From Sulfurospirillum sp036802865 (GTDB lineage: Bacteria; Campylobacterota; Campylobacteria; Campylobacterales; Sulfurospirillaceae), in the NCBI RefSeq assembly GCF_036802865.1, contig NZ_DAIRVK010000006.1, positions 127,741 through 191,740 of the forward strand: a stretch of DNA of 64,000 nt, written 5' to 3'. Below, in pieces: positions 42,977-51,773 of this stretch. The notes beneath the pieces are model-generated. The model saw only the letters and a program-made list of their open reading frames with translations. It ran no database searches and was not told the DNA's origin. The position numbers and the translations under genes were made by a program. Positions within the stretch are counted from its first letter, which is position 1. Every line of letters starts with the position of its first letter.

Positions 42977-43212
42977 TGGCGACTAAGATGAAAATTAAAA
43001 AAGGCGATACTGTTAAAGTAATCGCAGGCGATGATAAAGGTAAAGAGGCAAAAGTTGTTCAAGTTTTGCCAAAAACTTCACAAGTCGTTGTTGAGGGTTG
43101 CAAAGTAGTAAAAAAAGCCATTAAGCCAAGCGAGAGTAATCCTAAGGGTGGTTTTGCAAATCTTGAAAAACCAATTCATGTCTCTAACGTGGCTAAAGTA
43201 GAGGGTAAATAA
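42976..43212 (+). CDS. rplX: 50S ribosomal protein L24
   Basis: A 78-residue KOW-domain L24 (KMKIKKGDTVKVIAGDDKGK, then SNPKGGFANLEKPIHVSNVA), an assembly initiator on 23S rRNA. It is shorter than E. coli L24, as usual for the phylum. Overlaps rplE by 1 nt. Confidence 0.95.
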   Translation: MATKMKIKKGDTVKVIAGDDKGKEAKVVQVLPKTSQVVVEGCKVVKKAIKPSESNPKGGFANLEKPIHVSNVAKVEGK

Positions 43213-43757
43213 TGAACAGATTGCAAGAGAAATTTAATGCTGAAGTTAGTCCAGCATTGGTTAAAGAGTTTAATATTGCTAATCCTATGTTGTCACCTAA
43301 AATCGAAAAAATCGTTATCAGTGTTGGTGCTGGTGAAGAAGGTAAAGACACTAAGTTATTGCAAAATATCGTCGATACCATCTCTTTGATCGCTGGACAA
43401 AAAGCAGTTGTTGCAAATGCTAAGAAATCAGTTGCTGGTTTTAAAGTAAGACAAGGCTATCCAGTAGGTGTTAAAGTAACACTTCGCAAAGAGAATATGT
43501 ATGCATTTTTGGACAAACTAATCTCTGTTGCTCTTCCTAGAGTAAAAGATTTTAGAGGCCTTCCAAAAGTAGGTTTTGATGGACGTGCAAACTATAACTT
43601 TGGTCTTAATGAACAACTAATGTTCCCTGAGGTTGAGTATGATAACATTATGAAAACTCACGGAATGAATATTACGATCGTAACAACTGCTAGCAATGAT
43701 AAAGAAGCATTTAGACTTCTTGAACTCATTGGTTTGCCGTTCGCAAAAGGTAAATAA
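43212..43757 (+). CDS. rplE: 50S ribosomal protein L5
   Basis: A 181-residue L5: MLSPKIEKIVISVGAGEEGK, AKKSVAGFKVRQGYPVGVKV and DFRGLPKVGFDGRANYNFG. It binds 5S rRNA in the central protuberance. Followed after 1 nt by the S14 gene. Confidence 0.97.
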   Translation: MNRLQEKFNAEVSPALVKEFNIANPMLSPKIEKIVISVGAGEEGKDTKLLQNIVDTISLIAGQKAVVANAKKSVAGFKVRQGYPVGVKVTLRKENMYAFLDKLISVALPRVKDFRGLPKVGFDGRANYNFGLNEQLMFPEVEYDNIMKTHGMNITIVTTASNDKEAFRLLELIGLPFAKGK

Positions 43758-43758
43758 T

Positions 43759-43944
43759 ATGGCTAAAAAATCGATGATTGCAAAGGCTGCTAGAAAGCCT
43801 AAGTTTCAAGTAAGAGCATACACAAGATGTCAAATTTGTGGACGTCCACACTCTGTTTACAGAGATTTTGGTATCTGCAGAATTTGTCTTCGTAAAATGG
43901 CAAATGAGGGTCTTATTCCAGGCCTCAAAAAAGCAAGCTGGTAA
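43759..43944 (+). CDS. rpsZ: 30S ribosomal protein S14, zinc type
   Basis: A 61-residue short S14 starting MAKKSMIAKAARKPKFQV. Two CxxC pairs, CQIC and CRIC, form a zinc site, so this is the C+ form; no zinc-free paralogue is in the window. The ATG at 43759 follows the rplE stop; the frame is open further upstream only inside rplE. Confidence 0.96.
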   Translation: MAKKSMIAKAARKPKFQVRAYTRCQICGRPHSVYRDFGICRICLRKMANEGLIPGLKKASW

Positions 43945-43955
43945 GGAAATAGACT

Positions 43956-44351
43956 ATGATTAATGATCTAGTAGCAGATTCTTTAACAAGAATCAGAAAT
44001 GCATCAATGAGAAAACTTGATGTCACAAAGTTAATGCATTCAAAACTGGTTGAAGCGATTTTAGTTATTTTCCAAAACAAAGGTTATATCGAAAGTTTTA
44101 ACGTTGTTGAAGAAGGTCCTAAGAAATTTATCAATGTTGTTTTGAAGTATGATGCAAGAGGCAGCCAAGTTATTAGTGAAGTGAAAAAAATCTCAAAACC
44201 GGGACGTAGAGTCTATAAAGGTTGCGATGAAATTAAACGCTTCAAAAATGGTTATGGTACTATTGTTGTTAGTACATCAAAAGGTGTTCTCAGTAATGAT
44301 GACGCTCACAAAGCAGGTCTTGGTGGCGAAGTTATCTGTAGTATTTGGTAA
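43956..44351 (+). CDS. rpsH: 30S ribosomal protein S8
   Basis: A 131-residue S8: NDLVADSLTRIRNASMRKLD, KISKPGRRVYKGCDEI and GTIVVSTSKGVLSNDDAHKA. Central 16S rRNA binder. Followed by a 76-bp gap, one of the larger ones in the operon, without a clear terminator or promoter. Confidence 0.97.
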   Translation: MINDLVADSLTRIRNASMRKLDVTKLMHSKLVEAILVIFQNKGYIESFNVVEEGPKKFINVVLKYDARGSQVISEVKKISKPGRRVYKGCDEIKRFKNGYGTIVVSTSKGVLSNDDAHKAGLGGEVICSIW

Positions 44352-44427
44352 TTAGCTGTTCTTTTATGGTATTCGATATCCATTCATAAGATTATAAGCT
44401 TATCGTAGACAAGTAAAAGGAAATAAA

Positions 44428-44964
44428 ATGTCTCGTATTGGTAAAAAGCCTGTTAAGATACCTGCTGGCGTTGAAGTGTCAGTCAATGGTGATTTAGTAG
44501 AGTTTAAAAAAGGCAGTGTTCAAAAAGTATTGGATACTAAGGGAAATGTTGACGTAAAAGTTGAAGATGGAGAGCTTGTATTTATTTCAAAAGGTGCTGA
44601 TCGTCAGAGCAGCGCTTTTTGGGGAACATACCGCGCACTTGGTCAAAATGTTATCACAGGTTTAACAGAAGGTTTTAAAAAGCAACTTGAAATTAATGGT
44701 GTTGGTTATAGAGCAGCTGTTAATGGTAATGTTCTTGAGCTTCAACTCGGATTTTCTCACCCTATCAATTATGAATTCCCAAAAGATATTCAAATTGTAG
44801 TTGAAAAAAACGTGGTTACAATTCAAGGTGATGACAAGCAAGTAGTTGGTCAGATTGCTGCCGAAATTAGAAGTTTTAGAGCTCCAGAGCCTTACAAGGG
44901 TAAAGGTGTTAAATATTCTGATGAAACTATTATCCGTAAAGCCGGAAAAACTTCCAAGAAGTAG
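44428..44964 (+). CDS. rplF: 50S ribosomal protein L6
   Basis: A 178-residue L6 with its two duplicated domains: SRIGKKPVKIPAGVEVSV start, GFKKQLEINGVGYRAAVNG, and the RAPEPYKGKGVKYSDETI end. It lies near the factor-binding centre. AAAGGAAATAAA precedes the ATG. Confidence 0.97.
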   Translation: MSRIGKKPVKIPAGVEVSVNGDLVEFKKGSVQKVLDTKGNVDVKVEDGELVFISKGADRQSSAFWGTYRALGQNVITGLTEGFKKQLEINGVGYRAAVNGNVLELQLGFSHPINYEFPKDIQIVVEKNVVTIQGDDKQVVGQIAAEIRSFRAPEPYKGKGVKYSDETIIRKAGKTSKK

Positions 44965-44973
44965 GGGTAAGAG

Positions 44974-45330
44974 ATGAGAGCAAATATTTTAAAACGAAAG
45001 CTTGCACTAAGAGTTAAACGTAAAAAAAGAGTAAGAGCAGATATTTCTGGTACTGAACAAAGACCAAGAATTTCTTTCTTTAAATCAAACAGATTTCTAT
45101 ATGCGCAAGCAATTGATGATGTTAGTGGCGTTACGTTGGCAAGTGTAGATGGCAAAAAATTAGGGTTCAATGCTAGTAAAACAAGTGCAACAGAAGTTGC
45201 AAAGGTTTTTGCAGAGACGCTAAAGGCTAAAAACTTAACTAAAGTTGTCTATGATAGAAATGGTTATTTGTATCATGGTGTAGTTGCTGCTTTCGCAGAC
45301 GGCCTTAGAGCAAACGGCATAGTGCTATAA
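44974..45330 (+). CDS. rplR: 50S ribosomal protein L18
   Basis: A 118-residue L18 binding 5S rRNA: basic N-terminus ALRVKRKKRVRADISGTEQR, then RPRISFFKSNRFLYAQAIDD and YDRNGYLYHGVVAAFADGLR. Normal length. Confidence 0.96.
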   Translation: MRANILKRKLALRVKRKKRVRADISGTEQRPRISFFKSNRFLYAQAIDDVSGVTLASVDGKKLGFNASKTSATEVAKVFAETLKAKNLTKVVYDRNGYLYHGVVAAFADGLRANGIVL

Positions 45331-45354
45331 GAAAAAGAAGAGGATAACGATTCA

Positions 45355-45798
45355 ATGGAAAAATATAACAGAGAAGAGTTTGAAGAAGTCATCGTTAACA
45401 TTGGCCGCGTAACAAAAGTTGTTAAAGGCGGTAGACGTTTTAGATTTACAGCACTAGTCGTTGTTGGAAATAAAAAAGGTCTTGTTGGCTTTGGTTTTGG
45501 TAAAGCTAAAGAGGTTCCTGATGCTATTAGAAAAGCAGTTGATGATGCGTTTAAAAACATTGTCAAAGTAAATATCAAAGGTTCAACAATCGCTCATGAT
45601 GTTGAAGTTAAATTTAATGCAAGTCGTATTATTCTTAAACCAGCAAGTGACGGTACCGGCGTAATCGCTGGTGGTGCAACTCGCCCTGTCGTTGAACTTG
45701 CAGGTATTAAAGATATTTTGACAAAGTCATTGGGTTCAAACAACGCTTCTAACGTGGTAAGAGCAACTATTAAAGCTCTTAGCATGATTAAAAGTTAA
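45355..45798 (+). CDS. rpsE: 30S ribosomal protein S5
   Basis: A 147-residue S5: EEVIVNIGRVTKVVKGGRRF, VVGNKKGLVGFGFGKAKEVP and KPASDGTGVIAGGATRPVVE. Needed for decoding accuracy. The next gene is rplO after 17 bp, so rpmD (L30), which sits here in many bacteria, is absent, as is usual in this phylum. Confidence 0.97.
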   Translation: MEKYNREEFEEVIVNIGRVTKVVKGGRRFRFTALVVVGNKKGLVGFGFGKAKEVPDAIRKAVDDAFKNIVKVNIKGSTIAHDVEVKFNASRIILKPASDGTGVIAGGATRPVVELAGIKDILTKSLGSNNASNVVRATIKALSMIKS

Positions 45799-45815
45799 GT
45801 AAAGAAGGATTCAAA

Positions 45816-46220
45816 ATGGCATTAGATAATCTTACACCAGCAGAAAACTCTACTAAAAAGATCAAACGCGTAGGTCGTGGTCAAGGTAGTGGTATGGGTA
45901 AAACTGCAAGCCGTGGTAATAATGGTCAAAAGTCTCGTACAGGTTACAAACGTAAAAGAGGTTTTGAAGGTGGTCAACAACCACTTCAACGAAGATTACC
46001 AAAAGTTGGTTTTACTTCTAAAGTTGAAAAACCTTATATTATCAATGTTGATAAAATTAAAGCAGTTGCAGAACTTGCTGAAATTACAGTTGATACAATT
46101 CGTGAAGTACATAAAATGGCAAGTACAGTTGTTAAAGTGAAATTGATTGGTGCAGGCGCAAAAGCGCTAACGGCTAAAATCAAAGACGAAAACGTCGTTT
46201 TTACTGGAATGAGTAAATGA
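45816..46220 (+). CDS. rplO: 50S ribosomal protein L15
   Basis: A 134-residue L15: LDNLTPAENSTKKIKRVGRG, the Gly/Arg-rich KTASRGNNGQKSRTGYKRKR, and FEGGQQPLQRRLPKVGFTSK. Overlaps secY by 4 nt (ATGA). Confidence 0.97.
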   Translation: MALDNLTPAENSTKKIKRVGRGQGSGMGKTASRGNNGQKSRTGYKRKRGFEGGQQPLQRRLPKVGFTSKVEKPYIINVDKIKAVAELAEITVDTIREVHKMASTVVKVKLIGAGAKALTAKIKDENVVFTGMSK

Positions 46221-47479
46221 GCCAAGATCTTACGAAGAAGATCTTAGTTACATTAGGCTTTATATTTGCATACAGGATACTGGCATATGTGCCAGTTCCT
46301 GGTGTAAATCTAGCCGTAATTAAAGAGTTCTTCGACTCCAATAGCTCAAATGCCCTTGGAATGTTTAATATGTTCAGCGGTAACGCTGCACAACGTCTTA
46401 GTATTATATCGTTAGGTATTATGCCTTACATCACCGCATCTATTATCATGGAACTTCTTGCAGCAACTTTCCCCGCACTTGGTAAAATGAAAAAAGAGCG
46501 TGATGGTATGGTTAGATACATGCAAATCATTCGATATGCAACGATTGTTATTACGATTGTACAAGCCATTGGTGTTTCCGTTGGTCTTGGAGGGTTAAGT
46601 GGTCGCGCAGGCGAGAGTGCTATTATGATCGATATGACAACCTTTACAGCGATTGCTGCTGCGAGTATGCTTACTGGAACCATGTTACTCATGTGGATTG
46701 GTGAGCAGATTACACAGCGCGGTATTGGTAATGGTATCAGTTTGATTATTTTTGCAGGTATCGTTTCAGGAATTCCTAGTGCGATTGGCGGAACCATTAA
46801 CCTTGTCAATACGGGAGAGTTAAATTTCCTTGTTGTCATTGGTATTTTAGCCGTTATCTTAGCGACGGTTGGTTCTATTATTTATGTTGAAATGGGTGAG
46901 CGTCGTATTCCGATTTCATATTCGCGAAAAGTCGTGCTTCAAAATCAACACAAACGTATTATGAACTATGTGCCTATTAAAATGAATCTTAGTGGTGTTA
47001 TTCCTCCTATTTTTGCAAGTGCAATTTTGATGTTTCCATCAACTATTATGCAAGCAAGTACAAACCCTATTGTTCAATCCATTCATGATTTTCTCAACCC
47101 AAACAGCTATGTTTTTAACGTTCTTACATTCTTGTTTGTTATTTTCTTTGCGTATTTTTATGCATCGATTGTTTTCAATGCAAAAGATATCTCTGAGAAT
47201 CTTAAAAAACAAGGTGGTTTTATTCCCGGTGTTCGACCAGGTGAAAGCACAGCACTTTTCTTAAATGAAGTAGCCGGCAGATTAACCCTTTGGGGATCAA
47301 TCTACCTAGGGCTTATTTCTACCCTTCCATGGGTTTTGGTAAAAGTGATGGGAGTACCGTTCTATTTTGGTGGAACAGCTGTATTGATTGTTGTGCAAGT
47401 AGCACTTGATACAATGCGTAAAATTGAAGCACAGATGTACATGAATAAATATGAAACACTTAGTGCTGTAGGTCTTTAA
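46217..47479 (+). CDS. secY: Protein translocase subunit SecY
   Basis: A 420-residue, ten-helix channel protein of the Sec translocon. LVTLGFIFAYRILAYVPVPGV opening helix, IISLGIMPYITASIIMELL plug/lateral-gate region, GERRIPISYSRK cytoplasmic loop and the last loop GTAVLIVVQVALDTMRKIEA. Co-transcribed with ribosomal genes as in most bacteria. Confidence 0.97.
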   Translation: MSQDLTKKILVTLGFIFAYRILAYVPVPGVNLAVIKEFFDSNSSNALGMFNMFSGNAAQRLSIISLGIMPYITASIIMELLAATFPALGKMKKERDGMVRYMQIIRYATIVITIVQAIGVSVGLGGLSGRAGESAIMIDMTTFTAIAAASMLTGTMLLMWIGEQITQRGIGNGISLIIFAGIVSGIPSAIGGTINLVNTGELNFLVVIGILAVILATVGSIIYVEMGERRIPISYSRKVVLQNQHKRIMNYVPIKMNLSGVIPPIFASAILMFPSTIMQASTNPIVQSIHDFLNPNSYVFNVLTFLFVIFFAYFYASIVFNAKDISENLKKQGGFIPGVRPGESTALFLNEVAGRLTLWGSIYLGLISTLPWVLVKVMGVPFYFGGTAVLIVVQVALDTMRKIEAQMYMNKYETLSAVGL

Positions 47480-47483
47480 TTGT

Positions 47484-48242
47484 ATGGCAATTACCATCAA
47501 AAAAGCTCAAGAGATAGCAAAGCTTTCTGTTGCGAATAAGATTGTTGCCCAAACGTTAGAGTATCTTACAGGTAATATTCATCCAGGGCTTAGCTTGAAA
47601 GAGCTGAATGCCATGGGTGAGTCTTACATTCATAGTCTTGGTGCACGTCCTGCCTTTAAAGGACTTTATGGTTTTCCAGCTGGAGTTTGTACCTCTGTCA
47701 ATGAAGTGATTATTCACGGCATTCCTACCGATTACTGTCTTAAAGAAGGTGATATTGTAGGCCTAGATATTGGTACAGAAGTAGATGGTTGGTATGGCGA
47801 TTCTGCTGTAACTGTCGGTGTTGGAGAGATATCAAAAAGTGATGAGAGCTTAATTGCATGTGCAAAAGATGCGCTTTACTTTGCGATTGATTTTATTCAA
47901 CCGGAGATGCGTTTTAAAGAGTTGAGTCATGGCATAGAGCAATTTATTCTTCAAAAAGGGTATGTTCCTTTGCGTGGATTTTGCGGGCATGGTATTGGTA
48001 GAAAGCCTCATGAAGAGCCAGAACTTCCAAATTATTTAGAAGGGATTAACCCAAAAAGTGGTCCTAAAATCAAAAATGGTATGGTGTTTTGTATTGAACC
48101 AATGATCTGTCATAAAGATGGCACGCCTAAAATTTTGGACGATAAGTGGTCTGTTGTTTCAGCAGATGGGTTAAGAGGAAGCCACTATGAGCACACGGTT
48201 GCAATAGTAGATGGTAAAGTAGAAATTTTGTCTCTATCTTGA
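47484..48242 (+). CDS. map: Methionine aminopeptidase, type I
   Basis: A 252-residue enzyme removing the initiator Met from new proteins. Metal ligands are visible: Asp pair in GLDIGTEVDGWYGDSAVT, His in GHGIGRKPHEEPEL, Glu in GMVFCIEPMI and Glu in HYEHTVAIV. Located 4 bp after secY, the usual place. Confidence 0.97.
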   Translation: MAITIKKAQEIAKLSVANKIVAQTLEYLTGNIHPGLSLKELNAMGESYIHSLGARPAFKGLYGFPAGVCTSVNEVIIHGIPTDYCLKEGDIVGLDIGTEVDGWYGDSAVTVGVGEISKSDESLIACAKDALYFAIDFIQPEMRFKELSHGIEQFILQKGYVPLRGFCGHGIGRKPHEEPELPNYLEGINPKSGPKIKNGMVFCIEPMICHKDGTPKILDDKWSVVSADGLRGSHYEHTVAIVDGKVEILSLS

Positions 48243-48258
48243 GATCATAGGAGGTAAA

Positions 48259-48477
48259 ATGGCAAAAGATGACGTAATTGAAATTGATGGAAAAGTGATA
48301 GAAGCACTTCCCAACGCAACCTTTAAAGTTGAAGTACAAAATAGCCATGTGATTTTATGTCACATTGCAGGAAAAATGAGAATGCATTATATTAAGATAA
48401 TGCCCGGAGATACCGTGAAAGTTGAGTTAACACCGTATAGTTTAGATAAAGGGCGTATAACTTATAGGTATAAGTAA
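48259..48477 (+). CDS. infA: Translation initiation factor IF-1
   Basis: A 72-residue OB-fold factor that blocks the A site during initiation: DDVIEIDGKVIEALPNATFK, CHIAGKMRMHYIKIMPGDTV and YSLDKGRITYRYK. AGGAGG precedes the ATG. A 164-bp gap with its own promoter follows. Confidence 0.97.
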   Translation: MAKDDVIEIDGKVIEALPNATFKVEVQNSHVILCHIAGKMRMHYIKIMPGDTVKVELTPYSLDKGRITYRYK

Positions 48478-48496
48478 ATTATTAGCTTAATTTATG

Positions 48497-48502
48497 TATA
48501 AT
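48497..48502 (+). promoter_or_regulatory. -10 box of the rpmJ-rpsM-rpsK-rpsD-rpoA-rplQ operon
   Basis: A perfect TATAAT 20 nt after the infA stop. The -35 region is not clear, which is common in this phylum. The transcript would have a leader of about 135 nt containing the structure at 48533-48618. Confidence 0.6.
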
Positions 48503-48532
48503 TTGCCCCTTTTGTAAAGCTGTGTGAAGAAT

Positions 48533-48618
48533 AATCGAAAAAGGAACCACTGTTTTTTCGATTGTTGGTTTGAGATACATCATCAAACCTGTGACAGTTT
48601 AACTCAAAATTCCAGTGG
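48533..48618 (+). promoter_or_regulatory. Pseudoknot-like leader of the alpha operon
   Basis: Hairpin AATCGAAAAA / TTTTTCGATT (48533-48542 with 48554-48563) has CCACTG in its loop (48547-48552). CAGTGG at 48613-48618, 12 nt before the AGGAG of rpmJ, can pair with that loop. A second hairpin GGTTTGA / TCAAACC (48567-48589) lies between. In E. coli the alpha operon leader is a pseudoknot bound by S4, whose gene is in this operon; a similar feedback role here is inference. Confidence 0.5.
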
Positions 48619-48641
48619 AAATAAAAGTTCAGGAGTCACGA

Positions 48642-48755
48642 ATGAAAGTACGACCTTCTGTAAAGAAGATGTGCGATAAGTGCAAAGTGATTAAACGAAA
48701 AGGTATCGTTAGAGTCATTTGCGTAAATCCAAAACATAAACAGAGACAAGGATAA
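48642..48755 (+). CDS. rpmJ: 50S ribosomal protein L36
   Basis: A 37-residue protein, MKVRPSVKKMCDKCKVIKRK onward, with the zinc ligands Cys11, Cys14, Cys27 and His32 (MCDKC, ICVNPKH). Zinc form. AGGAG lies 6 nt upstream. Two nt before rpsM. Confidence 0.97.
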   Translation: MKVRPSVKKMCDKCKVIKRKGIVRVICVNPKHKQRQG

Positions 48756-48757
48756 GC

Positions 48758-49126
48758 ATGGCAAGGATTGCAGGTGTAGACCTTCCAATGAAAAAGAGAG
48801 TAGAGTATGGTTTAACATATATCTACGGTATAGGTTTAACAAGTTCTAGAGCTATTTTAACAGCAACTGGAATTTCGTTTGATAAAAGAGTTCATGAGCT
48901 AAGTGAAGATGATGTTGCTGCGATTCGTAAAGAGATCCAAGCAGGATTTCAAGTAGAGGGTGACCTTCGTAAAAAAGTGGCTATGGATATTAAAGCTTTG
49001 ATGGATATGGGAAGCTATAGAGGTCTTAGACATAGAAAAGGCTTGCCAGTTCGTGGACAAAAAACAAAAACGAATGCGCGTACCCGTAAAGGTAAAAAAC
49101 GTACCGTTGGCGCAAAAGCTAAATAA
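48758..49126 (+). CDS. rpsM: 30S ribosomal protein S13
   Basis: A 122-residue S13: ARIAGVDLPMKKRVEYGLTY, MGSYRGLRHRKGLPVRGQKT and the basic tail. Bridges the 30S head to the 50S and contacts the P-site tRNA. Confidence 0.97.
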   Translation: MARIAGVDLPMKKRVEYGLTYIYGIGLTSSRAILTATGISFDKRVHELSEDDVAAIRKEIQAGFQVEGDLRKKVAMDIKALMDMGSYRGLRHRKGLPVRGQKTKTNARTRKGKKRTVGAKAK

Positions 49127-49147
49127 CGAAGTCTCAAAGGGAAACAG

Positions 49148-49540
49148 ATGGCAAAAAGAAAAGTAGTACGTAAAAAAGTTGTTAAGAAAAATATTGCAAA
49201 AGGTGTCCTGTACATCTCAGCAACATTTAATAACACTGTCGTAACTGTAACTGATGAGATGGGAAATGTTATTGCTTGGAGCAGTGCAGGTAGTTTGGGC
49301 TTTAAAGGTAGTAAAAAATCTACTCCTTATGCAGCACAACAAGCCGTAGAAGATGCATTGACTAAAGCAAAAGAACATGGTCTCAAAGAAATCGGTATTA
49401 AAGTTCAAGGCCCGGGCAGTGGTCGTGAAACAGCGGTAAAAAGTGCTGGTACAACAGACGGTATTAAAGTGTCTTTTCTAAAAGATATTACACCTCTACC
49501 ACACAATGGCTGTAGACCTCCAAAAAGAAGAAGAGTTTAA
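49148..49540 (+). CDS. rpsK: 30S ribosomal protein S11
   Basis: A 130-residue S11: GVLYISATFNNTVVTVTDEM, GSLGFKGSKKSTPYAAQQA and the C-terminal ITPLPHNGCRPPKRRRV. Forms part of the platform near the E site. Confidence 0.97.
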   Translation: MAKRKVVRKKVVKKNIAKGVLYISATFNNTVVTVTDEMGNVIAWSSAGSLGFKGSKKSTPYAAQQAVEDALTKAKEHGLKEIGIKVQGPGSGRETAVKSAGTTDGIKVSFLKDITPLPHNGCRPPKRRRV

Positions 49541-49615
49541 TTCTAGATATTAGAATTTAACTTTTTAAGAGAAACAAAATAATTTTTTCGTTTATGCAAT
49601 AGATTAGGAGAAAAA

Positions 49616-50242
49616 ATGGCAAGATATAGAGGACCAGTCGAAAAGCTCGAGAGAAGACTTGGTGTCAGCTTAGCCCTTAAAGGTGAGCGCAGACTTGCTG
49701 GTAAAAGCGCATTAGATAAGCGACCATATGCACCAGGTCAACACGGACAAAGAAGAGCAAAAATTAGTGAGTATGGACTCCAATTAAGAGAGAAGCAGAA
49801 AGCTAAATTTATGTATGGAGTTTCTGAAAAACAATTCAGACGTATATTTGACGAAGCAGCACGTAAAGAAGGAAATACAGGTATTAACCTCGTACTTCTT
49901 ATCGAAAGAAGACTTGACAATGTTGTTTACCGTATGGGTTTTGCAACAACAAGAAGATTTGCACGTCAATTAGTTACACATGGACATATTTTAGTGAATG
50001 GCAGCAAAGTTGACATTCCTTCATATATCGTACGTGCTGGTGACAAAATAGAGGTTTGCGAAAAATCTAAAAATAATCCACAAGTTAAAAGAGCTCTTGA
50101 ATTAACACAACAAACTGGTATTGCACCATGGGTTGATGTTGAAAGAGAAAAAGCTATGGGTATTTTTACACGTATCCCTGAGAGAGAAGAAGTAGTTATT
50201 CCGGTTGAAGAAAGATTAATCGTTGAGCTATACTCTAAATAA
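49616..50242 (+). CDS. rpsD: 30S ribosomal protein S4
   Basis: A 208-residue S4, a primary 16S binder and known translational repressor of alpha operons. MARYRGPVEKLERRLG start, RPYAPGQHGQRRAKISEYGL, and the S4 RNA-binding domain ERRLDNVVYRMGFATTRRFA. No Cys cluster near the N-terminus (zinc-free form). Possible ligand of the leader at 48533. Confidence 0.97.
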   Translation: MARYRGPVEKLERRLGVSLALKGERRLAGKSALDKRPYAPGQHGQRRAKISEYGLQLREKQKAKFMYGVSEKQFRRIFDEAARKEGNTGINLVLLIERRLDNVVYRMGFATTRRFARQLVTHGHILVNGSKVDIPSYIVRAGDKIEVCEKSKNNPQVKRALELTQQTGIAPWVDVEREKAMGIFTRIPEREEVVIPVEERLIVELYSK

Positions 50243-50257
50243 TAAAGTAGGTAGTAT

Positions 50258-51271
50258 ATGAAAAAAATCAATACATCAGCTTACATGCCAACTGAAATTG
50301 AGGTAGAGAATATTGCTGCAAATAAGGTTCAAATTAGTGCATACCCATTTGAATCTGGTTTTGCGGTAACATTGGCACATCCTTTACGTAGATTGCTTTT
50401 AAGCAGTACGGTAGGATCTGCCCCGACGGCTGTAAAGATTGAAGGCGTAACCCATGAATTTGATAGCATGCGCGGTATGCTTGAAGATGTTGCTCTTTTC
50501 ATCATTAACCTCAAAAATATTCGTTTTAAAATCAAAGGTGATGAGAAACGTGTAGAGGTTAACTACTCATTTACTGGACCAAAAGAGATCAAAGGAAGTG
50601 ATTTAGCGAATGCACAAATTGAGATTGTTACACCAGATGCTTATTTGGCAACAATCAATGAAGATGCAGAGTTTAACTTCTCTTTAATTCTTGAAAAAGG
50701 AATCGGCTATGTTCCAAGTGAGAACATTAGAGGTTTAGTTGGAGAAGATTACATTGCACTTGATGCTTTCTTTACACCTGTAAAAAGAGCTGTGTATGAT
50801 ATCGAAAATGTTTTGGTTGAAGATAACCCTAACTATGAGAAGATCGTTTTCACAATTGAAACAGATGGACTTGTATCTCCAATTGAAGCTTTTAAAAATT
50901 CACTTGAAGCGATGTATGCTCAAATGTCAGTATTCAATGGCATTTTAGATATTGCAGTAGCTCCAAAAAGTGAGAGTTCCAATGAGAACGTTGAGTTAGG
51001 AAAGCTATTACAGAGTATTGAAGAGTTAAATCTGAGTGCTCGTAGCTTCAACTGTTTAGATAGAGCAGAGGTTAAATTTATTGGCGAACTTGCTCTTATG
51101 AGTGAGTTAGAGCTCAAAAACCTTAAGAATCTAGGCAAAAAATCGTTAGAAGAGATCAGACAAGTTATGGAAGAGAGTGGTTATCCTGTTGGATATAATT
51201 TCTCTGACGAGACAGCAAGTTTGCTCAAGAAAAAAATTGAAGATTTAAAATCTGAAGCCAACGAGGGTTAA
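50258..51271 (+). CDS. rpoA: RNA polymerase alpha subunit
   Basis: A 337-residue subunit. The N-terminal assembly domain includes FAVTLAHPLRRLLLSSTVGS and EGVTHEFDSMRGMLEDV. A linker near 230 leads to the C-terminal domain (LNLSARSFNCLDRAEVKFIG, KNLGKKSLEEIRQVMEESG), which contacts UP elements and activators. Normal length. Confidence 0.97.
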   Translation: MKKINTSAYMPTEIEVENIAANKVQISAYPFESGFAVTLAHPLRRLLLSSTVGSAPTAVKIEGVTHEFDSMRGMLEDVALFIINLKNIRFKIKGDEKRVEVNYSFTGPKEIKGSDLANAQIEIVTPDAYLATINEDAEFNFSLILEKGIGYVPSENIRGLVGEDYIALDAFFTPVKRAVYDIENVLVEDNPNYEKIVFTIETDGLVSPIEAFKNSLEAMYAQMSVFNGILDIAVAPKSESSNENVELGKLLQSIEELNLSARSFNCLDRAEVKFIGELALMSELELKNLKNLGKKSLEEIRQVMEESGYPVGYNFSDETASLLKKKIEDLKSEANEG

Positions 51272-51274
51272 TTT

Positions 51275-51625
51275 ATGAGACATAAGCACGGATACAGAAA
51301 GCTTGGTCGTACTTCATCACACAGAGCGGCGTTGTTGAAGAACTTGGCTATAGCTGTTATTAAATATGAGAAAATCGAGACAACACTTCCTAAAGCAAAA
51401 GAGCTTAGAGGATTTGTTGAAAAATTGATTACGCAAGCTGGAGTTGGTGGCGATCATGCTCACAAAACTATTTTTGCTGCACTTCAAGATAAAGAATGCA
51501 CTAAAAAATTAGTTAACGAGATTGCACCTAAATATGTTGAAAGAAATGGCGGTTACACCCGTATTATTAAAACACGTATTAGAAAAGGCGACGCAGCGCC
51601 TATGGCGTTTTTAGAGCTCGTCTAG
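51275..51625 (+). CDS. rplQ: 50S ribosomal protein L17
   Basis: A 116-residue L17, last gene of the block: MRHKHGYRKLGRTSSHRAAL and NGGYTRIIKTRIRKGDAAPM. Followed by a perfect terminator hairpin. Confidence 0.97.
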   Translation: MRHKHGYRKLGRTSSHRAALLKNLAIAVIKYEKIETTLPKAKELRGFVEKLITQAGVGGDHAHKTIFAALQDKECTKKLVNEIAPKYVERNGGYTRIIKTRIRKGDAAPMAFLELV

Positions 51626-51638
51626 ATCTTATTTTTTC

Positions 51639-51672
51639 GTTTGGAAGCCAAAGGCTTCCAAACTTCTTCATG
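51639..51672 (+). terminator. Terminator of the ribosomal/rpoA operon
   Basis: GTTTGGAAGCC-AAA-GGCTTCCAAAC is a perfect 11-bp stem, followed by TTCTTCATG and an AT-rich stretch with a T run. It lies 13 nt after the rplQ stop. Confidence 0.8.
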
Positions 51673-51773
51673 TTAAATTTTTTTACCCTAAACTACTACT
51701 TTCCCTCTAAAAAATTAAGTCACTTTTAACTCAAACTATTGTTAAATTAGATACTTTTGCTATAGGAGAATCT

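Noticed and set aside
44352..44427. Promoter or hidden gene between rpsH and rplF
   Set aside because: No convincing -10 with spacing and no open frame; only a short AT-rich gap with a ribosome site for rplF.
45799..45815. Missing rpmD as a gene loss peculiar to this genome
   Set aside because: L30 is generally absent in Campylobacterota, so this is a phylum trait.
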